A stretch of DNA of 64,000 nt from an uncultured Corynebacterium sp. (GCF_946221935.1 NZ_CAMIGN010000001.1:1-64000); one strand, 5' to 3'. Counted from the stretch's first letter, positions 15,399 through 24,692 are shown. A program made the numbers and translations. Notes: generated from the letters alone by a model not told the origin.

Positions 15399-16742
15399 GT
15401 GTCTACAAACTCGTCCAACAATTCGCCTAGCAACTCGCAGCAGCCGGAAAACCAGAAAGCGCCCAATAAAATGAGCGTAAACCGCCGTAACTTCCTGGCA
15501 GGGACGGGAGCGTTGGGCGTCACCGCGGCATTGGCGCCGGCAGCACAGGCGCAGGCGTGGAGTTCGTCGGCTGGCTCGCTGGCCGGTTCCAGCTTTGGTC
15601 CAGGCCGCGGAAACGGCAGCAACGGTAACGGCGGCAGCGACAGTAGCGGAGGCGACAACAATGGCGACGGCGCAGACATGCCGCTGAAGTTCAATGGCAA
15701 TGGCAAGTTCAAGATCGTGCAGTTCAACGACACCCAGGATGATCATCTGACGGACCGCCGCACTATTGAATTCATGGGCAAAGTCCTCGACCAGGAAAAA
15801 CCGGACTTCGCGCTGATCAACGGTGACGTGATTTCGTCTGGGCCGAAGACCACCGAGCAGGCTTTCCAGGCCGTTAATAATGTGGTGCTGCCGATGGAGT
15901 CCCGCAAAATCCCGTGGGCCATTACTTTCGGTAATCACGACGAAGACTCCATGGAAGACGGCACCCAGGCTGACGAGATCGCACTGCTGAACTTCGTCCG
16001 CAAGTACAAGTACAACCTCAACGTTGCCGACGATCCGATTCATGGCGAATCCAACGTATCGCTGCTGGTTCAGAGCAACGCGAATCCGAACCCAGCATTT
16101 GCCATCTGGCTACTGGATTCCGGCAACTACATCGGCGAAGAGCTTGCGGGGCAGGAGACCAAGGAGATTCCGGGCTATGACTACATCCATAGTGACCAGA
16201 TCCAGTGGTACCGCGATACCTCCCGTAGCTACGAAGAGCGTTTCGGCAAGAAAATCCCGGGCCTGATGTATTTCCACATTCCCACCTATGAGCACCGCGA
16301 TATGTGGTTCGGCGGCCCCTACAATAACGACCCCATCAAGCACGGCCAGGCGAAGAAGCGCCATGGCATCGAAGGGGTAAAGAACGAGGATGTCTACGTC
16401 GGTGCCTTCAATCCTGGCATCTACTCCGCCGTCCGCGAGCGCGGCGACGTGCTGGGTATCTACTGCGGCCATGACCACATCAATTCATTCAACGGCAACT
16501 ACTTCGGTGTAGAGCTGGGCTACTGCCCAGGCACCGGGTTCGGGCCCTATGGTCTGCATGACGGCACCTGGGACATGCACACCTTGCGAGGTGCCCGTGT
16601 GTTCGAGTTGGACGAGGCCGACGAGCGTGTCTACAAGTCGACCCGCTTGGTTTTTGCCAAGGAGTTGGGCTTGGATATGAATCCGAAAAAACAGCCGCTG
16701 GACAAGCCTGCGGACCTGCCCGAGTACGTGTCCATTAAGTAG
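15399..16742 (+). CDS. Tat-exported metallophosphoesterase
   Basis: The 447-residue protein starts at a GTG preceded by AAAGGAG (15381-15387). It carries a twin-arginine signal, SVNRRNFLAGTGALG, ending in APAAQAQA. A 45-residue linker rich in Gly, Ser, Asn and Asp follows. The calcineurin-like domain has the metal-site blocks IVQFNDTQDD, LINGDVISSG, TFGNHDED, YFHIPTYEH and YCGHDHINSF in the expected order. It resembles Dcr2/PAP-type phosphoesterases, probably releasing phosphate outside the membrane. An ATG 24 codons later is a possible alternative start. It is divergent from the MerR regulator and probably transcribed on its own. Confidence 0.9.
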   Translation: MSTNSSNNSPSNSQQPENQKAPNKMSVNRRNFLAGTGALGVTAALAPAAQAQAWSSSAGSLAGSSFGPGRGNGSNGNGGSDSSGGDNNGDGADMPLKFNGNGKFKIVQFNDTQDDHLTDRRTIEFMGKVLDQEKPDFALINGDVISSGPKTTEQAFQAVNNVVLPMESRKIPWAITFGNHDEDSMEDGTQADEIALLNFVRKYKYNLNVADDPIHGESNVSLLVQSNANPNPAFAIWLLDSGNYIGEELAGQETKEIPGYDYIHSDQIQWYRDTSRSYEERFGKKIPGLMYFHIPTYEHRDMWFGGPYNNDPIKHGQAKKRHGIEGVKNEDVYVGAFNPGIYSAVRERGDVLGIYCGHDHINSFNGNYFGVELGYCPGTGFGPYGLHDGTWDMHTLRGARVFELDEADERVYKSTRLVFAKELGLDMNPKKQPLDKPADLPEYVSIK

Positions 16743-16789
16743 CTCTTCTCGTGGGCGAAAGCGCTCTCGGTGCACTGGTCATGGCCAGA

Positions 16790-16795
16790 TAGGAT
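16790..16795 (+). promoter_or_regulatory. -10 element of the 2H phosphoesterase gene
   Basis: TAGGAT ends seven bases before the ATG at 16803, predicting a leaderless transcript and favouring that ATG over the upstream in-frame ones. Confidence 0.45.
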
Positions 16796-16802
16796 GGGGA
16801 CA

Positions 16803-17306
16803 ATGTCCGTCAATTCACCTGAAAACATCCTTCTAAATCTGCCCGACGAGCAGTGCGCCATCATCCGCGGCGTCTTCGACGAACTCGCCAATCGTGGATT
16901 CCCTCTACAACGGCAGACTCCACACATCACAGTCACGTTCTCCCCGAACATGGCCCCGCATGTTGTGGAACGTGCCCGCGAAATCCTGCCTGGCGCCGTC
17001 CCCTCCGAGCTTGAACGTAGGGGAGTGGTCGTCTTCGGCACAGGCAAGAAGCAAACCGTTGCGTGGCTATTGGAAGCCACCGATGAGCTGGAAAATGCCG
17101 CCCGCGAGCTGAGCGCGCTCAACCCTGACGGACGAGGCCCACGCTGGGTGCCGCATCTAACGGTGGGGCTACGGCTGCCGAGGGATGTTGTTCCTTCTTA
17201 TATTGACGCCCTGTCTCAGATCACCCCGCGGGAGCTCAAGTCGATCAGTGCAGCTGAGGCAGCATATTGGAGACCAAGCGTGGGTGAACGGGTGCTACTT
17301 GCCTAA
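16803..17306 (+). CDS. 2H phosphoesterase / RNA 2-prime,5-prime ligase-like protein
   Basis: The 167-residue product has two His-x-Thr tetrapeptide motifs, PHITVTF near residue 40 and PHLTVGL near residue 120. They define the 2H phosphoesterase superfamily, which acts on 2-prime,3-prime-cyclic nucleotides or RNA ends. A -10 hexamer seven bases before the ATG supports this start; two upstream in-frame ATGs overlap the promoter. The substrate is unknown. It stands alone, with a structured intergenic region downstream. Confidence 0.85.
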   Translation: MSVNSPENILLNLPDEQCAIIRGVFDELANRGFPLQRQTPHITVTFSPNMAPHVVERAREILPGAVPSELERRGVVVFGTGKKQTVAWLLEATDELENAARELSALNPDGRGPRWVPHLTVGLRLPRDVVPSYIDALSQITPRELKSISAAEAAYWRPSVGERVLLA

Positions 17307-17319
17307 AACAAGGTGGGAG

Positions 17320-17363
17320 GCAGTCGCCCGAAGGACTGCAGATGTTTGGTAATCTGCCCTTCG
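17320..17363 (+). promoter_or_regulatory. Two overlapping hairpins in the MFS leader
   Basis: Hairpin 1 pairs GCAGTC (17320-17325) with GACTGC (17334-17339). Hairpin 2 pairs CGAAGG (17329-17334) and GCAGAT (17338-17343) with ATCTGC-CCTTCG (17352-17363) around an eight-base loop. They share 17329-17339, so they cannot form together. No T-run follows, so the structure is not a standard terminator. It lies 63 bases before the MFS start and looks like an attenuator-type leader or a weak terminator of the previous gene. Confidence 0.4.
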
Positions 17364-17425
17364 TAAAAACACAGCTGAACTAATAGGAGCCATAGGGCGC
17401 AGCTAAGTTTACAAGTTAAAAGAGG

Positions 17426-18607
17426 GTGTTTCTCACGTCCACGTCAGCAAAAGAGCCGGTTGTAACACCGGCTTTTGTCTTTGCATGGTTGGTGAACTTT
17501 GCACAGTTCATGATCTTCTACGTTCTGGTTACGACCATGGCAGGGTATGCAGTTAAGGAATTTGCGGCCAACAACGCAAGCGCAGGCCTGGCCTCCAGTG
17601 CCTTCGTCATCGGCGCGACAGGCGCGCGTGTGTTTTCGGGATTTCTCGTCGACGCGGTGGGACGTCGACGTGTTCTGTTTACCTCCCTGGTTCTGGTGAT
17701 CCTAACCTGCGCGTTCTACATTCCGGCACACTCGCTGGGGCTGCTGATTGCGGTGCGTGTCATCCACGGCATTGGCTACGCTTTCGCCAGCACCGCTGTG
17801 ATGGCCGTTGCCCAGTCTGTGATTCCGAGTGCGCGCCGGGCGGAGGGCACGGGCTACTTTGCTCTAGGCACCACCTTGGCCACTGCTATTGGCCCGGCAC
17901 TGGGTCTGTGGTTGGTAGGGTCGGTTGGCTACTCCACCATGTTCAAGGTCGTAATTGGGATGTCCGTTGTGGCGTTCCTGCTGTCGCTATTGGTTCGTTC
18001 GCCAGAGCCTAAGGACGGAGCTCATCATCACCGCCCCAGCTTCAACCTGTCGGCGATCGTGCATCCCAAGGTTGCCCCCATCGGTTTCTTCATGCTGCTA
18101 GTCGGTATTTGCTACGCCGGAGTGATCACCTACCTGAACAGCTTCTCCGAAGGAAACGATCTGGTCACCGGTGCCCAATACTTCTTCCTTGCCTATGCCC
18201 TGGTTACGTTGGTCATGCGTTTCGTTTTGGGCAAAGTGCAGGATGAAAAGGGCGACAATATCGTCGTCTATCTGGGATTGGTGACCTTCGCGATTGCTTT
18301 GGTGGTGCTGGCATCGTCTACACAGGATTGGATGGTCATCCTGGCCGGTGCTCTCACTGGCCTGGGCTATGGATCGCTGATGCCAGCCGCACAGGCGATT
18401 GCTGTTAAGGCGGTGGAGCCGCACCAGATGGGCGCGGGTATTTCCACGCTTTTCTTGCTCCTGGATGTGGGTGTCGGCTTTGGTCCTATCCTGTTAGGCA
18501 TGATTGTTTCTTCCACCAGCTACCAGGCCATGTATGCAATGTTGGCCGGGCTGGTCGTCGTGAGCGGCGCCGTGTACTTCCTTGTTCACGGTCGCAAGGT
18601 TGGCTAA
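17426..18607 (+). CDS. Major facilitator superfamily transporter
   Basis: The 393-residue protein has 12 hydrophobic segments in two six-helix halves. The MFS loop 2-3 motif appears as GFLVDAVGRRRVLF near residues 72-85, and the second half has VLGKVQDEKGD. The central loop contains a short His run (GAHHHRPS). The substrate cannot be told. The start is awkward: the GTG at 17426 has its AGAGG only one base away, while an ACG at 17435 is spaced properly from AGAGGGTG. The N terminus is therefore uncertain by three residues. A folded leader lies upstream. Confidence 0.9.
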   Translation: MFLTSTSAKEPVVTPAFVFAWLVNFAQFMIFYVLVTTMAGYAVKEFAANNASAGLASSAFVIGATGARVFSGFLVDAVGRRRVLFTSLVLVILTCAFYIPAHSLGLLIAVRVIHGIGYAFASTAVMAVAQSVIPSARRAEGTGYFALGTTLATAIGPALGLWLVGSVGYSTMFKVVIGMSVVAFLLSLLVRSPEPKDGAHHHRPSFNLSAIVHPKVAPIGFFMLLVGICYAGVITYLNSFSEGNDLVTGAQYFFLAYALVTLVMRFVLGKVQDEKGDNIVVYLGLVTFAIALVVLASSTQDWMVILAGALTGLGYGSLMPAAQAIAVKAVEPHQMGAGISTLFLLLDVGVGFGPILLGMIVSSTSYQAMYAMLAGLVVVSGAVYFLVHGRKVG

Positions 18608-18628
18608 AGTTCGCTAGAGTTCCAACCT

Positions 18629-18659
18629 TCTCCGCACACCAATTGAGGTATCGCGGAGA
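18629..18659 (+). repeat. Inverted repeat between the MFS and membrane-protein genes
   Basis: TCTCCGC at 18629-18635 pairs with GCGGAGA at 18653-18659 across a 17-base loop. There is no T-run, so it is not a clear terminator. It lies 24 bases before the ATG of the next gene. Confidence 0.35.
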
Positions 18660-18682
18660 GCCCTCGAAAGGATCTTTGTCGC

Positions 18683-19339
18683 ATGCTGCACGCCGTGAGT
18701 TTCGCGTTGGCTGATTCCGTCAACGTCCTATTAATCGGCGTGCTTTTCGCTATTGCAGTCATGCATCCGCAGCCGCGGCGTTACAGCCCTATTGCTGCCG
18801 TGCTGGTGGCGGGGGACTGGTGTGGCGTACTCCTGCTGTCTTTGTTGACGCTCCTGCTCTTTAATGGCATTGAGGATGTCGTGCAGACGGCTTTGGCGTC
18901 GCCGATTTTTGGCCTGGTGCTTATTGCAATCGGTCTTCTTAGTGCCTTTTTGACGCTACGAGGCGGCGACCCGAGCCCTATGATCAACCGTCTGGCTAAG
19001 CCCCTCCGTAGGGCATCGCTAAGTACCTTTCTTTCAGGCATGGTGCTGGGACTGGTGCAGTCCGCAACGTCGGCGCCGTTTTTCGCTGGCCTAGCCTATC
19101 TAAGCACGGTGGAGATCAGCACTTTCGCGAAATATCTGACGGTGGTTCTTTACGCCACGCTCGCACTCAGCCTGCCTGCGCTCTCTGCAATCGCACTGGG
19201 CATGGTTTTAAGGAAACCGAATAGTGGTTTGGCGAAGTTTATCGACGGGCTGCGCCATCGCAAGGAGCAGATGGTGGCGCTGGCAGGCTATGTGGTGGCA
19301 GCGATGTTGATTGTGTTGGGGCTGTTGAGCTTCCTCTAG
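18683..19339 (+). CDS. GAP/Sap-like integral membrane protein
   Basis: The 218-residue protein has six hydrophobic segments: near residues 8-25, 37-62, 72-90, 112-130, 145-172 and 192-215. The N-terminal ADSVNVLLIGVLFAIAVMHPQPRRY and the loop after segment three match the GAP (Sap, sulfolipid-1-addressing protein) family of mycolata, whose members are thought to move cell-envelope lipids. GAAAGGATC lies 7-15 bases before the ATG. Its stop shares the bases CTAG with the convergent patatin gene. Confidence 0.7.
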   Translation: MLHAVSFALADSVNVLLIGVLFAIAVMHPQPRRYSPIAAVLVAGDWCGVLLLSLLTLLLFNGIEDVVQTALASPIFGLVLIAIGLLSAFLTLRGGDPSPMINRLAKPLRRASLSTFLSGMVLGLVQSATSAPFFAGLAYLSTVEISTFAKYLTVVLYATLALSLPALSAIALGMVLRKPNSGLAKFIDGLRHRKEQMVALAGYVVAAMLIVLGLLSFL

Positions 19340-20211
19340 GCCTCGCCGAGGAACTCCATCCACCTATCCCACTCGCGCTGGGTCTGCTCCATCCCGTCCT
19401 GCCAAGACTTTTCTAGCCGATCCAGACGGCGCTCAGTATTGCTGACCTGCATCTTTTCTGGATAGAAAACCAAAGCCTGCCCTTTTGCTTCCAGCTCTGC
19501 GATCTTGTCGGAAGCTAGATTGTACTTCGGCGGGCGATCAATCATTGCTTGGGCGACGGCGGGACGCTTGCGCAAAAGCGCGCGCACCAGCTGCGGGCTG
19601 CGAAGCGCTGGGCGAACGTATCCCTTGGGCTTGGTACGCAGAACCAGGAATTTCTCAAAACCATCTTCGATGGCAGCGTCGAGGATCAGGCCACCGGACT
19701 CTCCAAGGGCACCATCGACATAATCCACGCCATCGATAGTCGGCACGGGCATAAGCCCCGGCAGCGTGGAGCTGGCTCGCACCTTGCGCATGAGGTCGGG
19801 GAGATCCTTGATGTCCTCGCGTCGCCAGTACACCGTCTCGCCGTTATCAGCACGGGTAGCTCCGATGCACATCTGGGAGGAGGAACGTTGGAAGGTTTCC
19901 CAATCGAAGGGAAGGTCGTTGCCTGGTGCTCCGGCGGTTTCGTAGATGTACTCCGCATTGAAGTAGCCACTGCCGCGCAGGAGAGACTTAAACCCTCCAG
20001 ACTTCGGGTGACCGCCGAATTCAACAAAGGATTCGCGGGCACGCTTCCGATCCCCGGAAAGGAAGTTCACGGTGTGAGAGGCTCCGGCACTGATACCCCC
20101 GACCCAGCCGAACTCAATATTGTGTTCTAGCAGCTGGTCGATACAGGCCGCCGTGTAACTATTTCGCATCCCCCCGCCTTCGAGGACGAGGGCTACTTCC
20201 TTGGCGGACAT
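19336..20211 (-). CDS. Patatin-like phospholipase
   Basis: The 291-residue product has the patatin landmarks: the oxyanion-hole loop LEGGGMRNSYTA near residues 9-20, the nucleophile elbow GGISAGASH (Ser near residue 42) and the catalytic-Asp motif YVDGALGES (Asp near 167). There is no signal peptide, so it is a cytosolic or membrane-associated lipid acyl hydrolase like YjjU. The C-terminal 60 residues are helical and charged. It ends on a CTAG shared with the convergent upstream gene. DUF808 lies 51 bases upstream on the same strand and may be cotranscribed. Confidence 0.92.
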   Translation of the reverse strand: MSAKEVALVLEGGGMRNSYTAACIDQLLEHNIEFGWVGGISAGASHTVNFLSGDRKRARESFVEFGGHPKSGGFKSLLRGSGYFNAEYIYETAGAPGNDLPFDWETFQRSSSQMCIGATRADNGETVYWRREDIKDLPDLMRKVRASSTLPGLMPVPTIDGVDYVDGALGESGGLILDAAIEDGFEKFLVLRTKPKGYVRPALRSPQLVRALLRKRPAVAQAMIDRPPKYNLASDKIAELEAKGQALVFYPEKMQVSNTERRLDRLEKSWQDGMEQTQREWDRWMEFLGEA

Positions 20212-20262
20212 GTCAGAGCCTCCTAGTATTTTTGGCTTTAAATACCTTTGTCGTGCGCCGGC

Positions 20263-21237
20263 CTATCGGGAACGCAGTTTCTTCACCCCAGCGACCACCG
20301 CCACGATAATTGCGCCGATGATCAGTCCGAAAATCAGGCTAAAGCCAGTCTCGGTAAACCAAGTTACTGCGCCACCGAGGTGTTCGACGCGCTCCACCAC
20401 ATGGTGAACCTTTTCATAGGGCCAGTGCAGGCCGAGTTCGTCTAGACCTACGAGCAAAATGTGCCCGCCGACCCACAACATAGCCAAAGTGCCAATGATG
20501 CCAATGGCGGTGAGCAGTTTCGGCATGCCCTGGACAAGCAGACGGCCGAATTTTTTCGTCCCCTCGCTTGCACCCTCCTTGCTCATCAACGCCAATCCCA
20601 TGTCATCGATCTTGATGAGTAGACCGACAAGACCATAGACCGCAAAAGTGATGAGCAGGGCAACGATAATCAGAACCAGCGTGCGGTTCAGCAAGGGCTG
20701 GTCAGCAACCTCGTTGAGCGAAATCACCATAATCTCTGCGGACAGGATGAGGTCGGTGAATACCGCGCCACGGACCAACGCATCCTCTGATTGGGCTGCG
20801 TTGTCTGCGTTGTCTGCGTCTTCTGGGGTTTCTGCGTCCGCTGAGTTCTCTGTATCCGCTGTGTCTTCTTCATGCCCACCCAGACCAAGCTTATGGAGGA
20901 CCTTCTCCGCGCCTTCATAGGACAGGTAGAAGCCACCGAGCATGAGGAGGGGAGTAAGGGCGCCAGGCAGCAACCAACTGAGCAAGAGGATGATCGGCAG
21001 GATGATAACCAGTTTGTTGACCAGGCTGCCCTTGGTGATCTTCCAAATGATGGGCAACTCACGCGCCGGGGTTACACCGGCAACGAACTTCGGGGTGACT
21101 GCGGCGTCATCAATAACAACCCCGGCTGCCTTCGTAGAAGTGCGTCCCGCCATAGCAGCGACGTCATCCGTCGTGGCCGCGGCCTTCTTGGCGATAAGAG
21201 CAATATCGTCTAACAGAGCCGCAAGGCCAGCTGCCAT
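20263..21237 (-). CDS. DUF808 (YedI-like) membrane protein
   Basis: The 324-residue protein begins MAAGLAALLDDIALIAKKAAATTDDVAAM, the DUF808 N-terminal signature, followed by TSTKAAGVVIDDAAVTP. Four to six membrane segments follow near residues 75-105, 180-210, 245-265 and 295-318. An acidic insertion of about 25 residues rich in Asp, Ala and Glu (HEEDTADTENSADAETPEDA) falls between the first and second membrane groups and contains short direct repeats at DNA level near 20800-20870. The function of the family is unknown. Confidence 0.92.
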   Translation of the reverse strand: MAAGLAALLDDIALIAKKAAATTDDVAAMAGRTSTKAAGVVIDDAAVTPKFVAGVTPARELPIIWKITKGSLVNKLVIILPIILLLSWLLPGALTPLLMLGGFYLSYEGAEKVLHKLGLGGHEEDTADTENSADAETPEDADNADNAAQSEDALVRGAVFTDLILSAEIMVISLNEVADQPLLNRTLVLIIVALLITFAVYGLVGLLIKIDDMGLALMSKEGASEGTKKFGRLLVQGMPKLLTAIGIIGTLAMLWVGGHILLVGLDELGLHWPYEKVHHVVERVEHLGGAVTWFTETGFSLIFGLIIGAIIVAVVAGVKKLRSR

Positions 21238-21309
21238 GGTGAAATCTCTTTCCTTTCAGAGCCGAGCAGTGAACGGGTGTGCTCGGCTATTTTTCGGCAA
21301 AAGCCCCGC

Positions 21310-22002
21310 TTAGTTCCCTGCGTGTGCGCCGAGAGCCTCATCGATGGGGGTATCGCCGTTATTAAATTCAATAAAGTGGCCGGCCAGCTCCGGGCGATCG
21401 ACAACCTGTGCAATGACGGTTGCGACATCAGCACGAGAGACCTGGCTGGACTTCAGTGCATCGCCGTCGTTGGCGGTTCCATCCGCCTTAGGCGCACGAG
21501 TCTCGATTTTACCGGTCGGTTCCTCCAACGTCAGGGCAGACGGCCCGACGAGCGTCCATTGGGCTGCCGAATCACGCAGGTGATCGTCCGCGGCTGCCTT
21601 CGCCTCACAATAGGTGAACATGGAGTGATCCTCCGGCACACCGTGGTCGGCGCGGGAGTTGAAGTAGCTGACCATGATGTAGCGCTTTGAACCTGCCGCG
21701 TCGATGGAGCGGATTGCGGCGTCCCGGTCGACGCGCAGGGTGCGTGCATCGTCGCCACCGCCGACGCCCGCGGACCAGATGATGACATCCTGATCGGCGA
21801 AGAGCTTTTCGAAGCCGGCAACGTCTAGTTGCTCGATGTCCTGTACGACGGCTTTCGCGCCGGTAGCCTCCACATCTGCTACGTGATCGGGGTTGCGCAC
21901 TACGGAGGTGACAGTGTGGCCGGCCTTGACGATCTGGGGTGACGCCTTCAATGCCACCTTGCCGTGGCCTCCGAGGATCATCACATTCTGAGCGTTAGAC
22001 AT
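21310..22002 (-). CDS. NAD(P)H-binding atypical SDR
   Basis: The 230-residue product has an N-terminal nucleotide-binding loop VMILGGHGKVA (a GxxGxxA variant), a central block DVIIWSAGVGGG, a YFNSR region where SDRs carry the active-site Tyr, and SRADVATVIAQVV near the end. It fits the NAD(P)H_bind/NmrA-like atypical SDR5 group, often called YwnB- or YtfG-like, whose substrates are mostly unknown. AAGGAGGACTG lies just before the ATG. It is a single gene. Confidence 0.9.
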   Translation of the reverse strand: MSNAQNVMILGGHGKVALKASPQIVKAGHTVTSVVRNPDHVADVEATGAKAVVQDIEQLDVAGFEKLFADQDVIIWSAGVGGGDDARTLRVDRDAAIRSIDAAGSKRYIMVSYFNSRADHGVPEDHSMFTYCEAKAAADDHLRDSAAQWTLVGPSALTLEEPTGKIETRAPKADGTANDGDALKSSQVSRADVATVIAQVVDRPELAGHFIEFNNGDTPIDEALGAHAGN

Positions 22003-22083
22003 TCTTGCAGTCCTCCTTTTGTGTTTGCTTCTTCGCTAGCCGTAAAACGGCTCCAGTTTCTCTCAACGGGATAGGACGGAGCT

Positions 22084-23937
22084 CTATTCCGCGCTGCGCT
22101 TTTCCGCCAGCGGGCCGATGCCTCCAGCACCAATACATACGAAGTCGTCTTCTCCGCCCCGACTGTGGCGATCCGCCACCTCTGCACGTACAAGCAGGAT
22201 TCCGCCACCGCCCGAAACTCGTACCCAGCGGGGCTTGAGTTGTGTGTCCACCTGGGCTTGGGTGGCACGCTGTTCGGTTTGTTCGGCATCCTCCAGACCG
22301 TTGGGGGTGGTGATCGTCAATGTCATGTCGGAAGTTGCCGTCGCATTGAGTTGCCAGGTCCAGTCACCGAAAGGCAGGGATTTATCCAGCAAGATAGCGC
22401 GGGATTGCCCTGCGCGGATACGTACTCCGCACTCGGGTTCTTTCCCAGGATTGCTTGTTGCCGACGCCACCACTTCCGCAGCCACCAGTTTTCCGGATTC
22501 GTCGATTATCTGTGGTTCGTGGTCTAACTGGGTGACGGCCGGCTGGCCAGTCAGGGTGGAAACTCGGTCATATGGATTTACTACAGGGGTGAGAATATCC
22601 AGTGGCGCTGGTTGTTCCATGAGCTGTGGTGGCTCACCCGACCCATCCAGCTTGGTGGCAGCGCGCAGGTTGGCTAGGTAATCCGCGGTCCGATCATTGT
22701 CCCAAGCGCGAACCCATGTAAAGGTCGAAACAAGACTGATGATGAAAGCAACGAGGATCACGCCTACCCCTACCCAGAGGCGTCGTCTCGTGCCCGTGCT
22801 GGTGGAGCGGCCGGTGGGGACGTGGGGGCGTCCAAAAGAAAGGGCACAACAACCGATTGCCAGTACGGCGAAGGTAAACCAGTCAGCGAAGTAGTGCATA
22901 GAGCACAACAGCAGGCCAGAGGTTCCGGTGCTGTTGCGTGCTCGGCTGAGCAGGGCATAGATGATGGCGAGGTATGCCAGGATCGTCAGCAGCCCCAAGC
23001 AGCGACGGCGAGTATCGCGACGTAGCCACAATGCGACGCTGAGGGCGATGAGTACCGCGCTGGTGATGCCCCACCACGGCGGAGCTGTGGCAAACGCGCT
23101 AGACGGGGACCAACGATCCCAAGACAATGGTCCTCCGAGCATTCCGGGCAGCACGGTGGTGAGGAGGCTATTGGGAAGCGTCGACCAGAGCGTCTGACGC
23201 GCCGGGGTTTCAGCAGGCAGTGGGGAAAGGGTTAGGAAGAGCAGCGACCAAGCGATGAAAAGTGCACCCGGGGCTGCGAAGAAGCGAAGCAGGTCGCGCC
23301 GGGGTAGGCCAGCTAGCAACGCTAGGGCGATCGCTGCAGGAACGATGGTGAGCGCTTTTTCCGTAAAGAGCAGTGCTAAAAGCAGTATGACGGTGGCAGC
23401 GAAGCTATAGGCGAAACTCCGATGGGCGGCAAACAAGCACAGGAGGAATCCAGCCATGCCGATCTGCCAGGCCAGGGCGTTGATGCCGGCGGACCACCAT
23501 CCGGCGGCGTCCATGAGAAAAGGGCTGAAAAGTAGGGCGGCGTAGAGTCCTACGGTCGTGATGCTGCGACCGGTAAGACGGATACAGAACACAGCCCACA
23601 GTGCCGCAGCAAGGGCGCTAAAGAGCAACAAAAGCGAGGCCGGGAGCAGCCAGTTCAGTGGCGCTAGGTGATGGGCTAGTACTTGAATAAGCGCCGACGC
23701 GGGCATGAGGTGACCGTCGTAGTTAGTGAAGTAATCACCGAAGGATCCGCCGTCGAACGTGGCTGGGATGAGGAAGTCGTCCCAATAGAACGTGCGCTGG
23801 CTGAGTTGGAGAGCACGGACGACAAGCGAAACAACGGCCAACGCGCCTAACAGTGCAGTGAACTTGCGGTCGCGTGGCTGAGAGGGCCGGGACGTGAAGG
23901 AGCGGGACGGGGGAGGGGTGGAAGGTGTGGTGTGCAC
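22084..23937 (-). CDS. Polytopic membrane protein, possible GT-C-type glycosyltransferase
   Basis: The 617-residue protein has a short Pro/Ser-rich cytosolic N terminus, about ten to eleven hydrophobic segments between residues 28 and 420, and a C-terminal soluble domain of about 190 residues. The first periplasmic loop contains FYWDDFLIPATF, with an Asp pair in the position of the catalytic acidic residues of GT-C enzymes. The arrangement resembles mycolata arabinosyl- or mannosyltransferases, but no specific family was recognised. It may therefore act in arabinogalactan or lipoglycan assembly. The DUF4232 lipoprotein gene lies 50 bases upstream on the same strand. Confidence 0.65.
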   Translation of the reverse strand: MHTTPSTPPPSRSFTSRPSQPRDRKFTALLGALAVVSLVVRALQLSQRTFYWDDFLIPATFDGGSFGDYFTNYDGHLMPASALIQVLAHHLAPLNWLLPASLLLLFSALAAALWAVFCIRLTGRSITTVGLYAALLFSPFLMDAAGWWSAGINALAWQIGMAGFLLCLFAAHRSFAYSFAATVILLLALLFTEKALTIVPAAIALALLAGLPRRDLLRFFAAPGALFIAWSLLFLTLSPLPAETPARQTLWSTLPNSLLTTVLPGMLGGPLSWDRWSPSSAFATAPPWWGITSAVLIALSVALWLRRDTRRRCLGLLTILAYLAIIYALLSRARNSTGTSGLLLCSMHYFADWFTFAVLAIGCCALSFGRPHVPTGRSTSTGTRRRLWVGVGVILVAFIISLVSTFTWVRAWDNDRTADYLANLRAATKLDGSGEPPQLMEQPAPLDILTPVVNPYDRVSTLTGQPAVTQLDHEPQIIDESGKLVAAEVVASATSNPGKEPECGVRIRAGQSRAILLDKSLPFGDWTWQLNATATSDMTLTITTPNGLEDAEQTEQRATQAQVDTQLKPRWVRVSGGGGILLVRAEVADRHSRGGEDDFVCIGAGGIGPLAEKRSAE

Positions 23938-23987
23938 AGTGTGTGGAGTGAGATGTGGGTGAGTAATGAAGCCGTTTGCTAATGCAG

Positions 23988-24692
23988 CTAGTTTTGATCG
24001 CCCGCTTGGTTGTCTAGGCTGACGGGCTGCACGGAGAGGTACTCTACGTCGCCGGAGCAGCCTTCCAGCCCCTTCATGGGCACATATGCTGCCTTGGTTT
24101 GCTCCGGGGGATACACGCGGAGGCCATCTGCCTTTTGTGCCTTGCAGTCCTTAGGGTCAAGGGCGCCGGTCTGTGTGATTTTTACGCCAGCAATGGCGGA
24201 TGTACCGGGATCAAGCTTTACAGTCTCGCTAGGAGCGCCCTTTTCACGTTGGGCGGGCTTACCTAGCTGGGTGCCATTGTGGTTGGTGACCATTGACACA
24301 CCGGGGAAGCCACGCATCGAACAGGGTTCAGTGGAGGTGTTTTTAAACACCACATTCACGAGGGTAGAACCAGCTGCACCTTGTGAGTCTGCAGTGGTGA
24401 TTTCCAAATCGTTGGTGGCGCACATGCCGCCCTTGCCAACGGAGCCGTCGTCGGTCTTGCTGGCGGTGCTGCCAGTGCTGTTGGCTTTCTGATCCGCAAG
24501 GGTTTGAGCGGAGTTGTCGTTTGCGCTCTGGCTTTGAACAGAGGCGGCCTCGGAGGGGGTGGTGTCCTCGTCCTCGCAGGCTCCCAAAGTCAGTGCAGTA
24601 CCGGCAAGTAGCAAGGCGGCAGCACCGGTGGTAAAAGCGGCCCGCGGGCTGCGAGTACGGAACGTGACCGGGCGACGGCGTAGGCTCTTCAT
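23988..24692 (-). CDS. DUF4232 lipoprotein
   Basis: The 234-residue product has a long basic N terminus (MKSLRRRPVTFRTRSPR), a hydrophobic segment and a lipobox LTLGAC near residue 39. A Ser/Thr/Asn-rich linker and a beta-sandwich DUF4232 domain follow, from about residue 90 (CATNDLEITTADSQGAAGSTLVNVVFKNTS). Conserved Cys pairs (CSMRGFPGVSM, and DCKAQ with GCSGDVE) probably form disulfides. A GTG three codons earlier is an alternative start; neither has a clear ribosome binding site. Surface lipoproteins of this type are common in mycolata, with no known function. The large membrane protein gene follows. Confidence 0.85.
   Translation of the reverse strand: MKSLRRRPVTFRTRSPRAAFTTGAAALLLAGTALTLGACEDEDTTPSEAASVQSQSANDNSAQTLADQKANSTGSTASKTDDGSVGKGGMCATNDLEITTADSQGAAGSTLVNVVFKNTSTEPCSMRGFPGVSMVTNHNGTQLGKPAQREKGAPSETVKLDPGTSAIAGVKITQTGALDPKDCKAQKADGLRVYPPEQTKAAYVPMKGLEGCSGDVEYLSVQPVSLDNQAGDQN

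Noticed and set aside
20800..20870. Short repeats in the DUF808 gene as a mobile or regulatory element
   Set aside because: They encode the acidic Asp/Ala/Glu linker in frame and are explained by low-complexity coding sequence.
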